From Micrococcus cohnii (lineage in GTDB: Bacteria > Actinomycetota > Actinomycetes > Actinomycetales > Micrococcaceae), in assembly GCF_014205175.1 (NCBI RefSeq), contig NZ_JACHNA010000001.1, forward strand, positions 2,170,001 through 2,234,000: a stretch of DNA of 64,000 nt, read 5' to 3'. The notes under the pieces were generated by a model. The model was given only the letters and a program-made list of their open reading frames with translations. It did no database searches and had not been told where the DNA came from. Of this stretch, positions 1-8,570 are shown one piece after another. Both the position numbers and the translations under genes were made by a program. Every line of letters starts with the position of its first letter. The stretch's first letter is position 1.

Positions 1-528
1 GCGCCGGACGACGGATGGGCGGGCGTCGACGTCGGTCAGGGCCACATCACCGGAGATCACCAGGACGGCCACGCCGCGCTGCTCGATGGCCGCGCGCATC
101 GCGGTGCGCAGCATGCGAGGCATCTGGTCGGCGGAGCTGACGTGCTCGACGTACACCGAGCACTCGCGGAACAGGTCCTGCGGGTGGGTCTCCTGGAAGT
201 AGCCGGAGCCGATCTCCGCGCTGGGGATGTGCGCGGCGATCGCCAGCACGGGGGTGCGCGTGCGCTGCGCGTCGTACAGCCCGTTGATCAGGTGCAGGTT
301 GCCCGGACCGCACGAGCCGGCGCACACGGCCAGCTCGCCGGTGAGCTGCGACTCGGCCGAGGCCGCGAACGCGGCGGTCTCCTCGTGGCGGACCGGGACC
401 CATTCGACGCCGCCGTGCTCCCGCAGGGCGTCGGTGACGCCGTTGAGCGAGTCGCCGGCGAGGCCGTACATGCGGCGGACGCCGGAAGCGTGGAGGGTCT
501 CGACGAGGTGATTGGCAACTGTGGCCAT
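1..528 (-). CDS. poxB: Pyruvate dehydrogenase (quinone)/pyruvate oxidase, amino-terminal part
   Basis: The gene starts at the ATG at 528 and runs off the left edge with 176 codons visible. A GGAG-like ribosome site lies just upstream. The visible part is the PYR domain of a thiamine-diphosphate enzyme. It opens with [19 protein letters not shown] and keeps the cofactor-activating glutamate in VRHEET (near residue 50). [15 protein letters not shown] and the [14 protein letters not shown] stretch are typical of PoxB rather than of acetolactate synthase. PoxB decarboxylates pyruvate to acetate and CO2 at the inner membrane face and passes electrons to quinone. The TPP-binding and carboxy-terminal membrane-contact domains lie outside the window, so I cannot check them. 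Another TPP-dependent enzyme of the same family is the main alternative. Confidence 0.85.
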   Translation of the reverse strand, partial: MATVANHLVETLHASGVRRMYGLAGDSLNGVTDALREHGGVEWVPVRHEETAAFAASAESQLTGELAVCAGSCGPGNLHLINGLYDAQRTRTPVLAIAAHIPSAEIGSGYFQETHPQDLFRECSVYVEHVSSADQMPRMLRTAMRAAIEQRGVAVLVISGDVALTDVDARPSVVRR

Positions 529-693
529 GCAGTACTCCTGGGATTGTCGGGGATTTCCTTCCCCTCTACCTTCCGCCTTGAGCGCTCCGAACGCATCCCG
601 TCAGCGGTGTTCCGATGCTCACAGGGGCTCGGTGCGGCGGGGACCGGGCGCGCTGACCGGCCGGACGCGAGCCGGCAGCGCGCGGCCGGCCGG

Positions 694-1767
694 TCAGCGC
701 GCCAGCAGCTCCGGGTGGTGCTTCTCGGTGACGGCCGGGTGCGCCCGGGCGAAGCCCTTGAGCATGTTCGCCCCGAAGGACGAGAGCATCGGGTTCTCCG
801 GGTCGTCGGAGGCACCGCGCGCGTGTGCGGCGAGCTCGGCCGGCAGCTGCACCTTCTCGATCACCGCGTCCAGGCGGGGGGAATGGAAGTAGGGCACCGA
901 GTAGCGGTCCATGCCCTCCGGCGGCGACTGCACGCGGTGGATCGTGGCCATCAGATAACCGTCGGTGGCGATCTCGAGCATCTCGCCGAGGTTCACGACG
1001 AGCGCGCCCGGGATCGGCTCGACGGGCAGCCACTCGTCCTGACCATAGGGGCGCACCTCGAGGCCGCCGACCTGATCCTGCAGCAGCAGGGTGATGAAGC
1101 CGTAGTCCGCGTGGAGTCCCACGCCCTGCGAGCCGGCCTCGGCGACGCCGCCGACGTAGTGCGCCAGCTTCGCCATCCAGGCCCGCTGATCGTCGAAGAC
1201 GTCCGCGAAGTGGTCCTCGGGCAGACCGATTGCGACGAGCAGCGCGCCGAGCAGCTCCTCGCCGACGCGGTCCATGAGCGCGGTCCAGCCCATCGCGGCG
1301 CGTTCGAGTTCGGGCATGTCGGCCGGCCACTGGTTCGGGCCCTGCAGGTGCCAGTACTCCTCGCCCTCGCGGATCTGCTCGGCCGGGACGGGCGCGCGCT
1401 CGGGGGAGAAGTCCAGCTGCTCGCGGGAGTCCGGTCGGCCCTGGGTGCGTTCGGCGGCGATCGCCGAGTAGCCCCGGTAGTGCGGGGAGTTCTGATTGTG
1501 CAGGGCGAGCTTGTCCGCCTCGGGGCGGGCGAAGAACCGGGCCGTCACGTCGAACAGCTCATCGACCTGGCCCTCGGCGGCGCCGTAGCCGACGATCTGG
1601 AAGAAGCCGACCTTGTGCGCGGCGTGGCGCAGTCGGTCGAGGAATTCGGGGTTCCGGGAGCCGTCGGGTAGGCGGAGCTCGGACAGGTCGAGGACGGGCA
1701 CCTCGGTGGGGACCGCGTCCTCCGCGAGCTCGGGGTTCTCGGAGGCGGTGGTCTGGGAAGCGTTCAT
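694..1767 (-). CDS. 2-oxoglutarate/Fe(II)-dependent oxygenase (isopenicillin N synthase-like family)
   Basis: This 357-residue protein has the two-part layout of the family. A DIOX_N-type amino-terminal part runs from about residue 20 to 140 (VPVLDLSELRLPDG, then KVGFFQIVGYG). A jelly-roll core follows, with the iron triad HxD in GLHADYGF and the distal histidine in ATIHRVQ. The RYS of DRYSVPYF fits the RxS motif that binds the 2-oxoglutarate carboxylate. The protein should hydroxylate or oxidise a small molecule in the cytoplasm, but the substrate is not evident from sequence. Bacterial relatives are usually annotated as isopenicillin N synthase family proteins without being beta-lactam enzymes, and no biosynthetic cluster is near. 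It is transcribed in the same direction as the poxB fragment, 165 bp before it. Confidence 0.8.
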   Translation of the reverse strand: MNASQTTASENPELAEDAVPTEVPVLDLSELRLPDGSRNPEFLDRLRHAAHKVGFFQIVGYGAAEGQVDELFDVTARFFARPEADKLALHNQNSPHYRGYSAIAAERTQGRPDSREQLDFSPERAPVPAEQIREGEEYWHLQGPNQWPADMPELERAAMGWTALMDRVGEELLGALLVAIGLPEDHFADVFDDQRAWMAKLAHYVGGVAEAGSQGVGLHADYGFITLLLQDQVGGLEVRPYGQDEWLPVEPIPGALVVNLGEMLEIATDGYLMATIHRVQSPPEGMDRYSVPYFHSPRLDAVIEKVQLPAELAAHARGASDDPENPMLSSFGANMLKGFARAHPAVTEKHHPELLAR

Positions 1768-1842
1768 GCGTCCATTGGACGCCCGCAGGCGAGGGCCGGA
1801 CGAGGACGTGTCTCCGCGTTGACTCCCGTGACGCCGCGTGAC

Positions 1843-2775
1843 TCAGGCGGTTGCGTCCAGCAGCGTTTCGGCGTACTCGAGCAGGGAGAGGCCCACGCGC
1901 TCGTGCACGTCGTCGGGCCGGCCGTGGCCGTGCGCGGCGAGGTCGGCCGCGGTGAGCACGGGGTAGGCGGTCGCGGGGACACCGTCGCTCGGGCGCACGT
2001 CGACGTGATCGACTCGGGCGCCGTCCTCGTGCAGCCGGTCGGCCATCGCATAGTCGGTCCGTGAGTCGCCCGCGGTGAACCAGCGGGCGGGCTGCTCGAC
2101 GCCCGCCTCGGCCATGAGTGCGCGGCAGCGCAGCACGCCCAGGTCCTTTCCGGAACGGCGATCCTCCACATCGACGGAGATGACGGTCGGGTCCACCGTG
2201 ATCCGGTCGGCAAGACCACGCTCTGCCAGCAGGGCCCGCACGCCCTCGACCACGTCGTCGCGGACCGCCAGGAACGCGCCCTGGTCGGCCCCGACGGTCT
2301 TCTCCAGGGACACCATCGCGAGCTTGGTGCGGTCGATGAACTGCAGTCCGCCGTCCTCGGGGTCGCCGGCGCGCTCGCGGTTCAGCGTCCAGATCGCCTC
2401 GCGCACCTCGGCCGTGATCGCCATGGACTCGTCCACGCGCAGCCAGCTCGGGGCGTCGGAGGCGGAGGCGATGGCGTCGACCGTGAGCGTCGGGACGCTT
2501 CCGCGGGGGACATCGGAGAACGGGAACCACACGGCTGCCTTCTCGCAGACGCCGTAGAACGGGGCCGCATCGGGCAGGCCCGCAGCGCGCAGCGGCTCGA
2601 TCAGCTGGCGCAGCAGGAACTCGGCCGAGCGGCCCGTGTTGAAGCCGATCGGCACGCGCCGCTCGGCCAGGCGCAGCAGGGCCGCGAGCATGGCCTCGGG
2701 CACCGTGCGGGTCTCGGTCGAGGCGACCGGGCCGTCGACGTCGAGCAGCAGTCCGACCGGGGAGATAGCGCGCAT
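1843..2775 (-). CDS. HAD-superfamily (HAD-IIB-like) sugar phosphatase
   Basis: The protein has 310 residues. The amino terminus LLLDVDGPVAS is HAD motif I (DxDG) with the nucleophile Asp and acid/base Asp. GFNTGRS fits motif II, where a Thr/Ser follows the second strand. The lysine of GKDLGVLRC and the aspartates of TAGDSRTDYAM match motifs III and IV. A large cap lies between motifs II and III, as in HAD-IIB enzymes (sucrose-phosphate phosphatase and mannosyl-3-phosphoglycerate phosphatase relatives). I expect a cytoplasmic phosphatase acting on a sugar phosphate, of unknown substrate. I chose the ATG at 2775 because the hexamer TAGGCT lies exactly 7 nt upstream and no Shine-Dalgarno is present. 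The reading frame also stays open far upstream, but there it overlaps the divergent gene. Confidence 0.72.
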   Translation of the reverse strand: MRAISPVGLLLDVDGPVASTETRTVPEAMLAALLRLAERRVPIGFNTGRSAEFLLRQLIEPLRAAGLPDAAPFYGVCEKAAVWFPFSDVPRGSVPTLTVDAIASASDAPSWLRVDESMAITAEVREAIWTLNRERAGDPEDGGLQFIDRTKLAMVSLEKTVGADQGAFLAVRDDVVEGVRALLAERGLADRITVDPTVISVDVEDRRSGKDLGVLRCRALMAEAGVEQPARWFTAGDSRTDYAMADRLHEDGARVDHVDVRPSDGVPATAYPVLTAADLAAHGHGRPDDVHERVGLSLLEYAETLLDATA

Positions 2776-2808
2776 GGGAGCCAGCCTACGTGCCAGTAGT
2801 CTGGCGGC
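2776..2808. promoter_or_regulatory. Compact divergent leaderless promoter pair
   Basis: Only 33 bp separate the two divergent start codons. On the minus strand the hexamer TAGGCT (2783-2788) is followed by 7 nt and the ATG at 2775. On the plus strand TAGTCT (2795-2800) is followed by 6 nt and the ATG at 2809. Neither start has a Shine-Dalgarno. The two -10 elements lie back to back, so each -35 region must overlap the other promoter or gene. The promoter reading is an inference from spacing. Confidence 0.45.
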
Positions 2809-3762
2809 ATGAGCACCGTCCCCGAGCGCAGCCTTCATCGACTGCGGGACCGTCCCGCCCCTGCCGAGCCCGACCACGACGACGCCGGTCACCGTGCCGA
2901 CCGGGCCGGCCGGTGGACCGACCCGTCCCGGCCCTCCCATCGTCGCGGCCTGTCCTCGCGGGTCGGCCAGGCCGGCACCGCGTTCGTCATCCTGGTCTCG
3001 GTCGCCGTCGCGGCCTGGGGTGCCGGGGCGTTCGGCGGGGCTGGCGTCCAGGACACAATGGGCGGCCTGCTCGGCGAGGACGGGTCCTGGTTGGCCCCGG
3101 CCGCGCCCGCGTTCGGAATCTGGTCGCTGATCTACGCGGGGCTGCTCGCCTATGCGGTGTGGCAGTTCCTCCCGCCGGCGCAGACGCGCCGGCATGACGG
3201 GCTGCGCGGGCTTGTGCTCACCGGTGTCGTGCTGAACTCCGTGTGGCTCGTCGCCGCGCACCTGGAACTGCTGTGGCTGACCGTCGTCGTCATCCTCGCC
3301 CTGCTGGCCGTGCTGGTCACGACCCTGCTGCGGCTCGAGCGACGCCGGCATGCCAGCTGGTCGGAGCGGATCCTGCTCGACGGCGTGCAGGGCGTGTACC
3401 TCGGCTGGATCTGCGCGGCCGCGGTCGCCAACGTCTTCGCGTGGCTGAGCTTCCACAGCTGGCTGCCCGGGGCGTTCCTGCCCGCCACGTGGGCCCTGGC
3501 CGGCCTGGTCATCGCGACGATCGTGGGGGCCGTGATCAGCGTGTACGACGGCGGACGCATCGGCCCCGCCGCCGCACTGGCGTGGGGGTTGGCGTGGATC
3601 GGTGTGGGCCGCTCCGACGGGACCGGAATGCAGTCGGGCTCCGTGGCGGTGACGGCCATCGGCTGCGCGGGCGTCGTCCTGCTGTGCTGGGCCCTCGCCC
3701 TGTGGCTCTCGCACCGCTCCGCGACCGGCGAAGCCCGGGACGTGATCCTCGACCGGGACTGA
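2809..3762 (+). CDS. TspO/MBR-like tryptophan-rich membrane protein
   Basis: This 317-residue protein has a charged, proline-rich amino-terminal tail of about 60 residues and then some seven hydrophobic segments. The stretch FGIWSLIYAGLLAYAVWQ, a later NSVWLVAAH and many helix-end tryptophans match the TspO/MBR (translocator) pattern of bacterial tryptophan-rich sensory proteins. Those proteins bind porphyrins or other ligands in the membrane, but nothing here shows the ligand. The start at 2809 follows TAGTCT by 6 nt, which suggests a leaderless message. The gene is followed by a perfect 18-bp hairpin and faces the YihY-like gene tail to tail. It is longer than classical TspO (about 160 residues), so it belongs to an extended, poorly characterised branch. 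Confidence 0.6.
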   Translation: MSTVPERSLHRLRDRPAPAEPDHDDAGHRADRAGRWTDPSRPSHRRGLSSRVGQAGTAFVILVSVAVAAWGAGAFGGAGVQDTMGGLLGEDGSWLAPAAPAFGIWSLIYAGLLAYAVWQFLPPAQTRRHDGLRGLVLTGVVLNSVWLVAAHLELLWLTVVVILALLAVLVTTLLRLERRRHASWSERILLDGVQGVYLGWICAAAVANVFAWLSFHSWLPGAFLPATWALAGLVIATIVGAVISVYDGGRIGPAAALAWGLAWIGVGRSDGTGMQSGSVAVTAIGCAGVVLLCWALALWLSHRSATGEARDVILDRD

Positions 3763-3770
3763 ACCTGATA

Positions 3771-3809
3771 CGACGGGCCGCCCGCTCCGTTGGAGCGGGC
3801 GGCCCGTCG
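3771..3809. terminator. Bidirectional hairpin terminator
   Basis: A perfect 18-bp inverted repeat (3771-3788 and 3792-3809) has a GTT loop and lies between the tail-to-tail ends of the TspO-like and YihY-like genes. It has no long T run, as is common in GC-rich actinobacteria. It can fold the same way in both transcripts. Confidence 0.8.
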
Positions 3810-3858
3810 TCGTTGGCCGCGGTCGGCCGCGCCCTCACGCGGGCGGGCGGCCGGCGGG

Positions 3859-4959
3859 TCAGCGCTCGGCCTCGCCTGCGGCGCGCAGCTCGTAGCCCTT
3901 CTCTTCGAGCTGCTCCTGCTTCTCGGCCTTCTTCTCGAGCGCGCTGACGTCCTTCGGCGGCAGCTGCAGCGCGTCCTCGGCGGGCATGCCCGCCGTCAGC
4001 TGCTTGGCACGCTCGACCTCGGCGTCCACCTCGAGCCCCAGCAGCAGCACGATGTTGAAGACCCACAGCGCGAACAGCAACGCCATCACACCGCCGATGG
4101 CTCCGTAGGCGCTGTACCCGGCCAGCGTCGAGAAGTACACCGAGAGCGCCACCGCTGCGACGATGAAGCCCACCAGGGCCACGGTGTTGCCCGGGCCGAA
4201 CATGTGGACCTTCGGCTTCCGGACGTTCGGCGTCAGGAAGTACAGCGCCGCGATCAGCAGCAGCGCCATGGCGATCACCACGGGCCACTTCACCCAGGCC
4301 CAGATGGGCAGGAAGGTCTCCGAGAGGAACGTGACGACGCCGGTGAGGCCGAGGGGCTCGGCCACGGGGGCAAGCAGCCCGTCCACGAGCGCACCGTTCA
4401 GCGCGAGGGAGATCAGCACCACGACGATGCCGACGAGCAGGATGACCGTGGTCAGCAGGTTCACGAGGGTCAGCTTGATGAATCCGCGGCCCTCCTCGTA
4501 CCCGTACACCTGGTTGGCCGCGCGGTTGAAGGCCTTGACATAGGCCGACGCCGACCACACGGCGGCGAGGATGCCGATGATCGCCGCGATGATGCCGCCG
4601 CTGCCCGATGCCTGGCTCATCAGGGTGTTCATCACCGACTCGACCACGCTCTTGTAATCGGCCGGGACCGACTCGGTCAGCTTGGTCACCAGATCGTCGA
4701 CGACGGAGCGGTTCGAGGACAGCACCAGCGTGAGGATCGAGAAGATCGCGAGCAGGGACGGGGCGATCGAGAGGACCATGAAGTACGTCAGCTTCGCCGC
4801 GAGGTCGGTGCCGCCGTCGTTGCCGAACTCCTTGAAGGCCCTAGTGAAGGCGTACTTCCACCCGGCCCCGGAGAGCTTGACGCCCTCGAGGCGGCGCTGC
4901 CGGTCCGCGGGGTCGAGATTGGCGGCTTCCAGAGTCGCGTCCATCGGATGAGTGGGCAC
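3859..4959 (-). CDS. YihY/BrkB family inner-membrane protein
   Basis: The protein has about 366 residues with six membrane segments. The family signature is FKEFGNDGGTDLAAKLTYFM, followed by SIAPSLLAIFSIL. GIIAAIIGILAAVWSASAYV and YSAYGAIGGVMALLFALWVF, each typical of YihY/BrkB, also occur. The carboxy tail from about residue 320 is a charged, probably coiled-coil cytoplasmic extension. The family was once mislabelled ribonuclease BN and its molecular role is still unclear; an envelope or transport role is usually proposed. I prefer the GTG at 4959 over the ATG at 5001 because GGAGAGGA lies a suitable distance before it. Confidence 0.85.
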   Translation of the reverse strand: MPTHPMDATLEAANLDPADRQRRLEGVKLSGAGWKYAFTRAFKEFGNDGGTDLAAKLTYFMVLSIAPSLLAIFSILTLVLSSNRSVVDDLVTKLTESVPADYKSVVESVMNTLMSQASGSGGIIAAIIGILAAVWSASAYVKAFNRAANQVYGYEEGRGFIKLTLVNLLTTVILLVGIVVVLISLALNGALVDGLLAPVAEPLGLTGVVTFLSETFLPIWAWVKWPVVIAMALLLIAALYFLTPNVRKPKVHMFGPGNTVALVGFIVAAVALSVYFSTLAGYSAYGAIGGVMALLFALWVFNIVLLLGLEVDAEVERAKQLTAGMPAEDALQLPPKDVSALEKKAEKQEQLEEKGYELRAAGEAER

Positions 4960-5052
4960 GGGGGTTCCTCTCCATGAGGTCGGTCGGGGGGTGGTGGCCA
5001 ACTTAGCGGAGGCCGGGCCGGGCTGTCCTTACTCGTGCAGCGGCCGCGCAGG

Positions 5053-6474
5053 TCAGCACTCGATGACGTTGACGGCGAGGCCGCCGCGCGAGGTCTCCTT
5101 GTACTTGGACTTCATGTCCGCGCCAGTGTCGCGCATCGTCGTGATGGCCTGGTCGAGGGTGACGCGGTGCGAGCCGTCGCCGAGCAGGGCAAGGCGGGCG
5201 GCGTTGATGGCCTTGACGGAGGCGATCGCATTGCGCTCGATGCACGGCACCTGAACGAGGCCGCCGACCGGGTCGCAGGTCAGGCCCAGGTTGTGCTCGA
5301 TGCCGATCTCCGCGGCGTTCTCCACCTGCTCGACGGTGCCGCCGAGCACGGCGCACAGCGCGCCGGCCGCCATCGAGCACGCCGAGCCGACCTCGCCCTG
5401 GCAGCCCACCTCGGCGCCGGAGATCGAGGCGTTGCGCTTGTACAGGATGCCGATCGCCGCGGCCGTCAGCAGGAACTCGACGGCCTTGTCCTCCTGCTGC
5501 TCGACCGTGGCGTCCTCGGGAAGCACGAAACGCATGTAGTAGTGCATCACCGAGGGGATGATGCCGGCCGCGCCGTTGGTCGGCGCCGTGACGATGCGGC
5601 CGCCGGAGGCATTCTCCTCATTGACCGCCAGGGCGAACAGGTTCACCCACTCCATGGCCCACATCGGGTCGGTGTCCCCGGTCTGCTGCTCCAGATGGCG
5701 CCGCAGCTCGGGGGCGCGGCGGCGCACCTTGAGGCCGCCGGGAAGGATCGGCTCGGTGCGGGTGCAGCCGTTCTCGACGCACTCCTGCATCACGTCCCAG
5801 ATGGCGATCAGTTGCGTGCGCAGCTCGGTCATGTCGTGCCGGGTGGCCTCGTTGGCCTCCATCAGCTCGGCGATCGAGATGCCCTTCGAGCGGCAGTGCG
5901 CGACGAGCTCCGTGGCCGTCGCGAACGGGTAGGGTTCGCCGCCCTCGGCGTCCTCGTCCTTGCGTGCGACGTCGCGGGAGTCGTCGAGTTCGGCCTCGAG
6001 CTCTTCGGCGGTGACGACGAAGCCGCCGCCCACCGAGTAGTAGTCGCGGGTGTGGATCTGAGCGCCCGACGCGTCGAACGCGGTGAGCCGCATCCCGTTG
6101 GGATGACCCGGCAGGTTCTCCCGCATGTGCAGGGTCATGTCCTTCTGCCGGTCGAAGGTGATGTGCCGGCGCCCGTCGAGCGGCATGTCGCTGGAGCGCA
6201 CGATCTGCTCGACCAGGCCTGTGCAGGCGTCCGGGTCGATGGTCTCGGGGTCCTGGCCGGCCAGGCCGAGCAGGACGGCCGTGTCCGAGCCGTGGCCGAT
6301 GCCGGTGGCCGCCAGGGAGCCGTACAGATCGGCCTGCACGCGCTGGACCTGGTCGAACAGGCCGTTCTGCTCGAGGCTCGAGGTGAAACGCCGCGCGGCG
6401 CGCATGGGCCCCACGGTGTGCGAGGACGACGGGCCGATACCGATCGAGAACAGGTCCAGGACGCTCAGCGACAT
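5053..6474 (-). CDS. sdaA: L-serine ammonia-lyase (iron-sulfur L-serine dehydratase)
   Basis: This 473-residue single-chain enzyme deaminates L-serine to pyruvate and ammonia in the cytoplasm, using a 4Fe-4S cluster and no PLP. The amino-terminal beta domain begins SVLDLFSIGIGPSSSHTVGP, the family hallmark. The alpha (catalytic) domain holds the three cluster cysteines in GCQGEVGSACSMAAG, GLTCDPVGG and VPCIERN. The start at 6474 is preceded by GGAGGGAG at good distance. The upstream in-frame extension to 6537 lacks such a site. With glycine cleavage genes elsewhere in the window it fits one-carbon, glycine and serine breakdown, but it is not in an operon with them. Confidence 0.95.
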   Translation of the reverse strand: MSLSVLDLFSIGIGPSSSHTVGPMRAARRFTSSLEQNGLFDQVQRVQADLYGSLAATGIGHGSDTAVLLGLAGQDPETIDPDACTGLVEQIVRSSDMPLDGRRHITFDRQKDMTLHMRENLPGHPNGMRLTAFDASGAQIHTRDYYSVGGGFVVTAEELEAELDDSRDVARKDEDAEGGEPYPFATATELVAHCRSKGISIAELMEANEATRHDMTELRTQLIAIWDVMQECVENGCTRTEPILPGGLKVRRRAPELRRHLEQQTGDTDPMWAMEWVNLFALAVNEENASGGRIVTAPTNGAAGIIPSVMHYYMRFVLPEDATVEQQEDKAVEFLLTAAAIGILYKRNASISGAEVGCQGEVGSACSMAAGALCAVLGGTVEQVENAAEIGIEHNLGLTCDPVGGLVQVPCIERNAIASVKAINAARLALLGDGSHRVTLDQAITTMRDTGADMKSKYKETSRGGLAVNVIEC

Positions 6475-6612
6475 GCGAGGCTCCCTCCGAGTCGAGTGCT
6501 GCAGGCGGACGGCGGGGCGGATGCGGGCCGCCGTCATGATCTCCTCAACAGTACGTGCCTGGATGCGGAACTGCTACGGCAGCCGAGGCCGCTGTTCGGG
6601 ATCCGACGGTCG

Positions 6613-7548
6613 TCAGAGCACGTTGTCCGGGGACTCCGCCACGCGCGCGGCGGACCGGAACGCGGCCAGGTCCGCCAGGTACTGCGCGGCGTGCGTGAAC
6701 TCGCGTCGTCGGTCCGCTGCCTCGCCCCGGGGCGAGAGCATGACGGCCCGCACCGGCGCGTGGGCGGCCCCGTGGCGGACGATCGCCGCCCACGCCGCGC
6801 CCGCCTCGGCGTCGTCCAGCGCCTCCTGCAGATGGCGCAGCTGCCACCACGTCGGCGTCATCAGGTTCGCCTCGCCGGCGCGGAATCGTGCGAGCAGCTC
6901 CTCGGGTCGGTGCCAGCCGTGGTCGGCGGCCTCGGAGGAGAGTCGAGCGGGTTCCTGCCCGGCGGGGAGGCGGACGATGAAGAACACCGTGTCGTAGCGG
7001 CGGGGGCCGCCCGGGGGCGTGATCCAGCGCGACCACGGCACGAGGGCCTCGACGTCGGGGCGCAACCCATGGGAGGCGAGCAGCTCGCCGAAGCCGAGGT
7101 CGTGGGCCTCGAGCCGGGACCGGGTGTCCTCGGGCAGCGCGTGGACGACCTCGGGGCGGACGGGCCGACCGCTCGTGGCGTCCCGGGCGAGCAGCACCCC
7201 AGTCTCCTCATAGGTCTCGCGGACGACCGCGGCGAGAAGCCGACCGGCGGCCTCAGCGGGGGTGAGCGCCTCCAGCTCGCTCAGGGCGCCCTCGGGGGCA
7301 GCGGCGTCGAGGCCCAGGCGGCGGGCCCAGTCGGCGAGGTCGACGTCCGACCACAGCGCCGCGTCCAGCGCGTCGCTCGGATCCACCCGCCCGCCGGGGA
7401 AGGCGGTCGCATGGGCGGAGAAGGCCATCGAGCCGGCCCGGCGCAGCGTGAACACCTCGGAGGCTGCGCGCCCGTCCTCGCAGGTCAGCAGCAGGGAGGC
7501 CGCGGGGCGGGCCGGGACGGTCGTCTCGTCGGGCGGCTGCGGCGTCAT
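6613..7548 (-). CDS. NUDIX hydrolase with a split Nudix box (NUDT19-like)
   Basis: The protein has 311 residues. The first part of the Nudix motif (AFPGGRVDPSDA) and the second part (AAVVRETYEETGVLL) are separated by about 45 residues. An insertion inside the Nudix box is the mark of the NUDT19/RP2-like group, whose animal members hydrolyse CoA and acyl-CoA. The metal-binding REtxEEtG core is intact. A CoA-ester or nucleotide-diphosphate substrate is plausible, and the acyl-CoA genes start just across the divergent intergenic region. I chose the ATG at 7548 because GGAGAG lies 5-6 nt upstream. The open frame extends to 8151, but only inside the opposite-strand etfB. Confidence 0.75.
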   Translation of the reverse strand: MTPQPPDETTVPARPAASLLLTCEDGRAASEVFTLRRAGSMAFSAHATAFPGGRVDPSDALDAALWSDVDLADWARRLGLDAAAPEGALSELEALTPAEAAGRLLAAVVRETYEETGVLLARDATSGRPVRPEVVHALPEDTRSRLEAHDLGFGELLASHGLRPDVEALVPWSRWITPPGGPRRYDTVFFIVRLPAGQEPARLSSEAADHGWHRPEELLARFRAGEANLMTPTWWQLRHLQEALDDAEAGAAWAAIVRHGAAHAPVRAVMLSPRGEAADRRREFTHAAQYLADLAAFRSAARVAESPDNVL

Positions 7549-7626
7549 GGGTCTCTCCGGTTCTGCTGGGGGAGTCAGGGTATTCAGTGAATCACGATGA
7601 ACTGGAATAGTGTGTGACGGACGTAA

Positions 7627-7656
7627 CGTGTCACGCTCGTTCGATACGGTGACACG
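7627..7656. promoter_or_regulatory. Inverted repeat in the etfB upstream region
   Basis: CGTGTCAC (7627-7634) and GTGACACG (7649-7656) form a perfect 8-bp inverted repeat with a 14-nt spacer, about 100 bp before etfB and in the divergent gap to the NUDIX gene. This size and symmetry suit a dimeric regulator such as a TetR-type repressor. No regulator gene is adjacent, so the assignment is tentative. Confidence 0.35.
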
Positions 7657-7753
7657 CAAGTGATGGACCCGCCCGCCGGCCCTGGACACCGGCGGACGCC
7701 GACGACCGCGGTGCGAGGCCGCGGCGAGGCGAATGTCGAGGAGGAGACCGACT

Positions 7754-8536
7754 GTGAAGATCATGGTGCTGGCCAAGCAGGTCCCGGACACCTGGCAGGA
7801 GCGCACGCTCGACATGGAGACCGGGATGCTGGTGCGTGACGGCGCTGCCGAGCCCGTCCCGGACGAGATCAGCGAGCGCGTCATGGAGATCGCCCTGCAG
7901 CACCGCGACGCCGGCGCCGACGCGGAGATCGTCGCCATGACGATGGGCCCCGAGGACTCCTCGAAGACCCTGCGCAAGATGCTCGCGATGGGGGCGGACT
8001 CGGCCGTGCAGATCACCGACGACGCGCTCGCCGGCTCGGACGCGGTGCAGACCGCGCGCGTGCTGGCCGCGGCGATCGAGCGGGAGGGCGCCGACCTGGT
8101 GCTGGCCGGCAATCTCGCCACGGACGGCAACTCGGGCGTCGTGCCGGCCATGGTGGCCGAGCTGCTGGACCGCCCCTATCTGCCGCAGGCCGAGGACGTG
8201 CAGATCACCGAGTCCGAGATCGTCGGCACGATCGTGACCGAGGACGCCGATGTGCGTGCCGCCGCGCCGGTGCCGGCCGTCGCCTCGCTGACCGAGAAGA
8301 CCCCGGAGCCGCGCTTCCCGAACTTCAAGAACATCATGGCCGCCAAGAAGAAGACGATCACCGTGCATTCGCTGGCGGATCTGGGCATCGTGGCCGGCCC
8401 CATCGAGGCCGAATACCGGTCCGTGATGGTCTCGGCGAACGCCCGTCCGGAGAAGGAAGCCGGCCCCAAGGTCGTCGACGACGGGACGGCGGCCGAGCAG
8501 CTGGCCGACTTCCTGGCCGAGAACCGCCTGATCTGA
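7754..8536 (+). CDS. etfB: Electron transfer flavoprotein beta subunit
   Basis: This 260-residue protein is the usual length for EtfB. It begins with the conserved KIMVLAKQVPDTW and contains SERVMEIALQHRDAGA and the AMTMGPEDSSKTLRKMLAMG nucleotide-binding region. LVLAGNLATDGNSGVVPAM fits the adenosine/AMP-binding loop. With EtfA it forms the soluble FAD-containing carrier that takes electrons from acyl-CoA dehydrogenases and passes them to the quinone pool. The GTG at 7754 is chosen because GAGGAG lies 6-8 nt upstream and the protein then begins as in its relatives. It is the first gene of an apparent operon etfB-etfA-cytochrome b-hydrolase with gaps of about 30 bp. Confidence 0.95.
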   Translation: MKIMVLAKQVPDTWQERTLDMETGMLVRDGAAEPVPDEISERVMEIALQHRDAGADAEIVAMTMGPEDSSKTLRKMLAMGADSAVQITDDALAGSDAVQTARVLAAAIEREGADLVLAGNLATDGNSGVVPAMVAELLDRPYLPQAEDVQITESEIVGTIVTEDADVRAAAPVPAVASLTEKTPEPRFPNFKNIMAAKKKTITVHSLADLGIVAGPIEAEYRSVMVSANARPEKEAGPKVVDDGTAAEQLADFLAENRLI

Positions 8537-8570
8537 GCCGGAGTGAACGGAATCCCGAGGAGCTATGACC

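Noticed and set aside
142-1671. Plus-strand open frame of about 500 codons across the poxB and oxygenase region
   Set aside because: It lies opposite two well-supported genes and its translation is Arg/Gly/Val-rich without motifs. It is a GC-driven antisense shadow.
1843-3714. Single 623-residue fusion on the minus strand extending the HAD phosphatase
   Set aside because: The added amino-terminal half overlaps the divergent TspO-like gene and is low-complexity. The ATG at 2775 begins right at the HAD motif.
5035-7590. Plus-strand open frame of about 850 codons opposite sdaA and the NUDIX gene
   Set aside because: sdaA and the NUDIX protein carry clear family motifs on the minus strand; the opposite frame has none.
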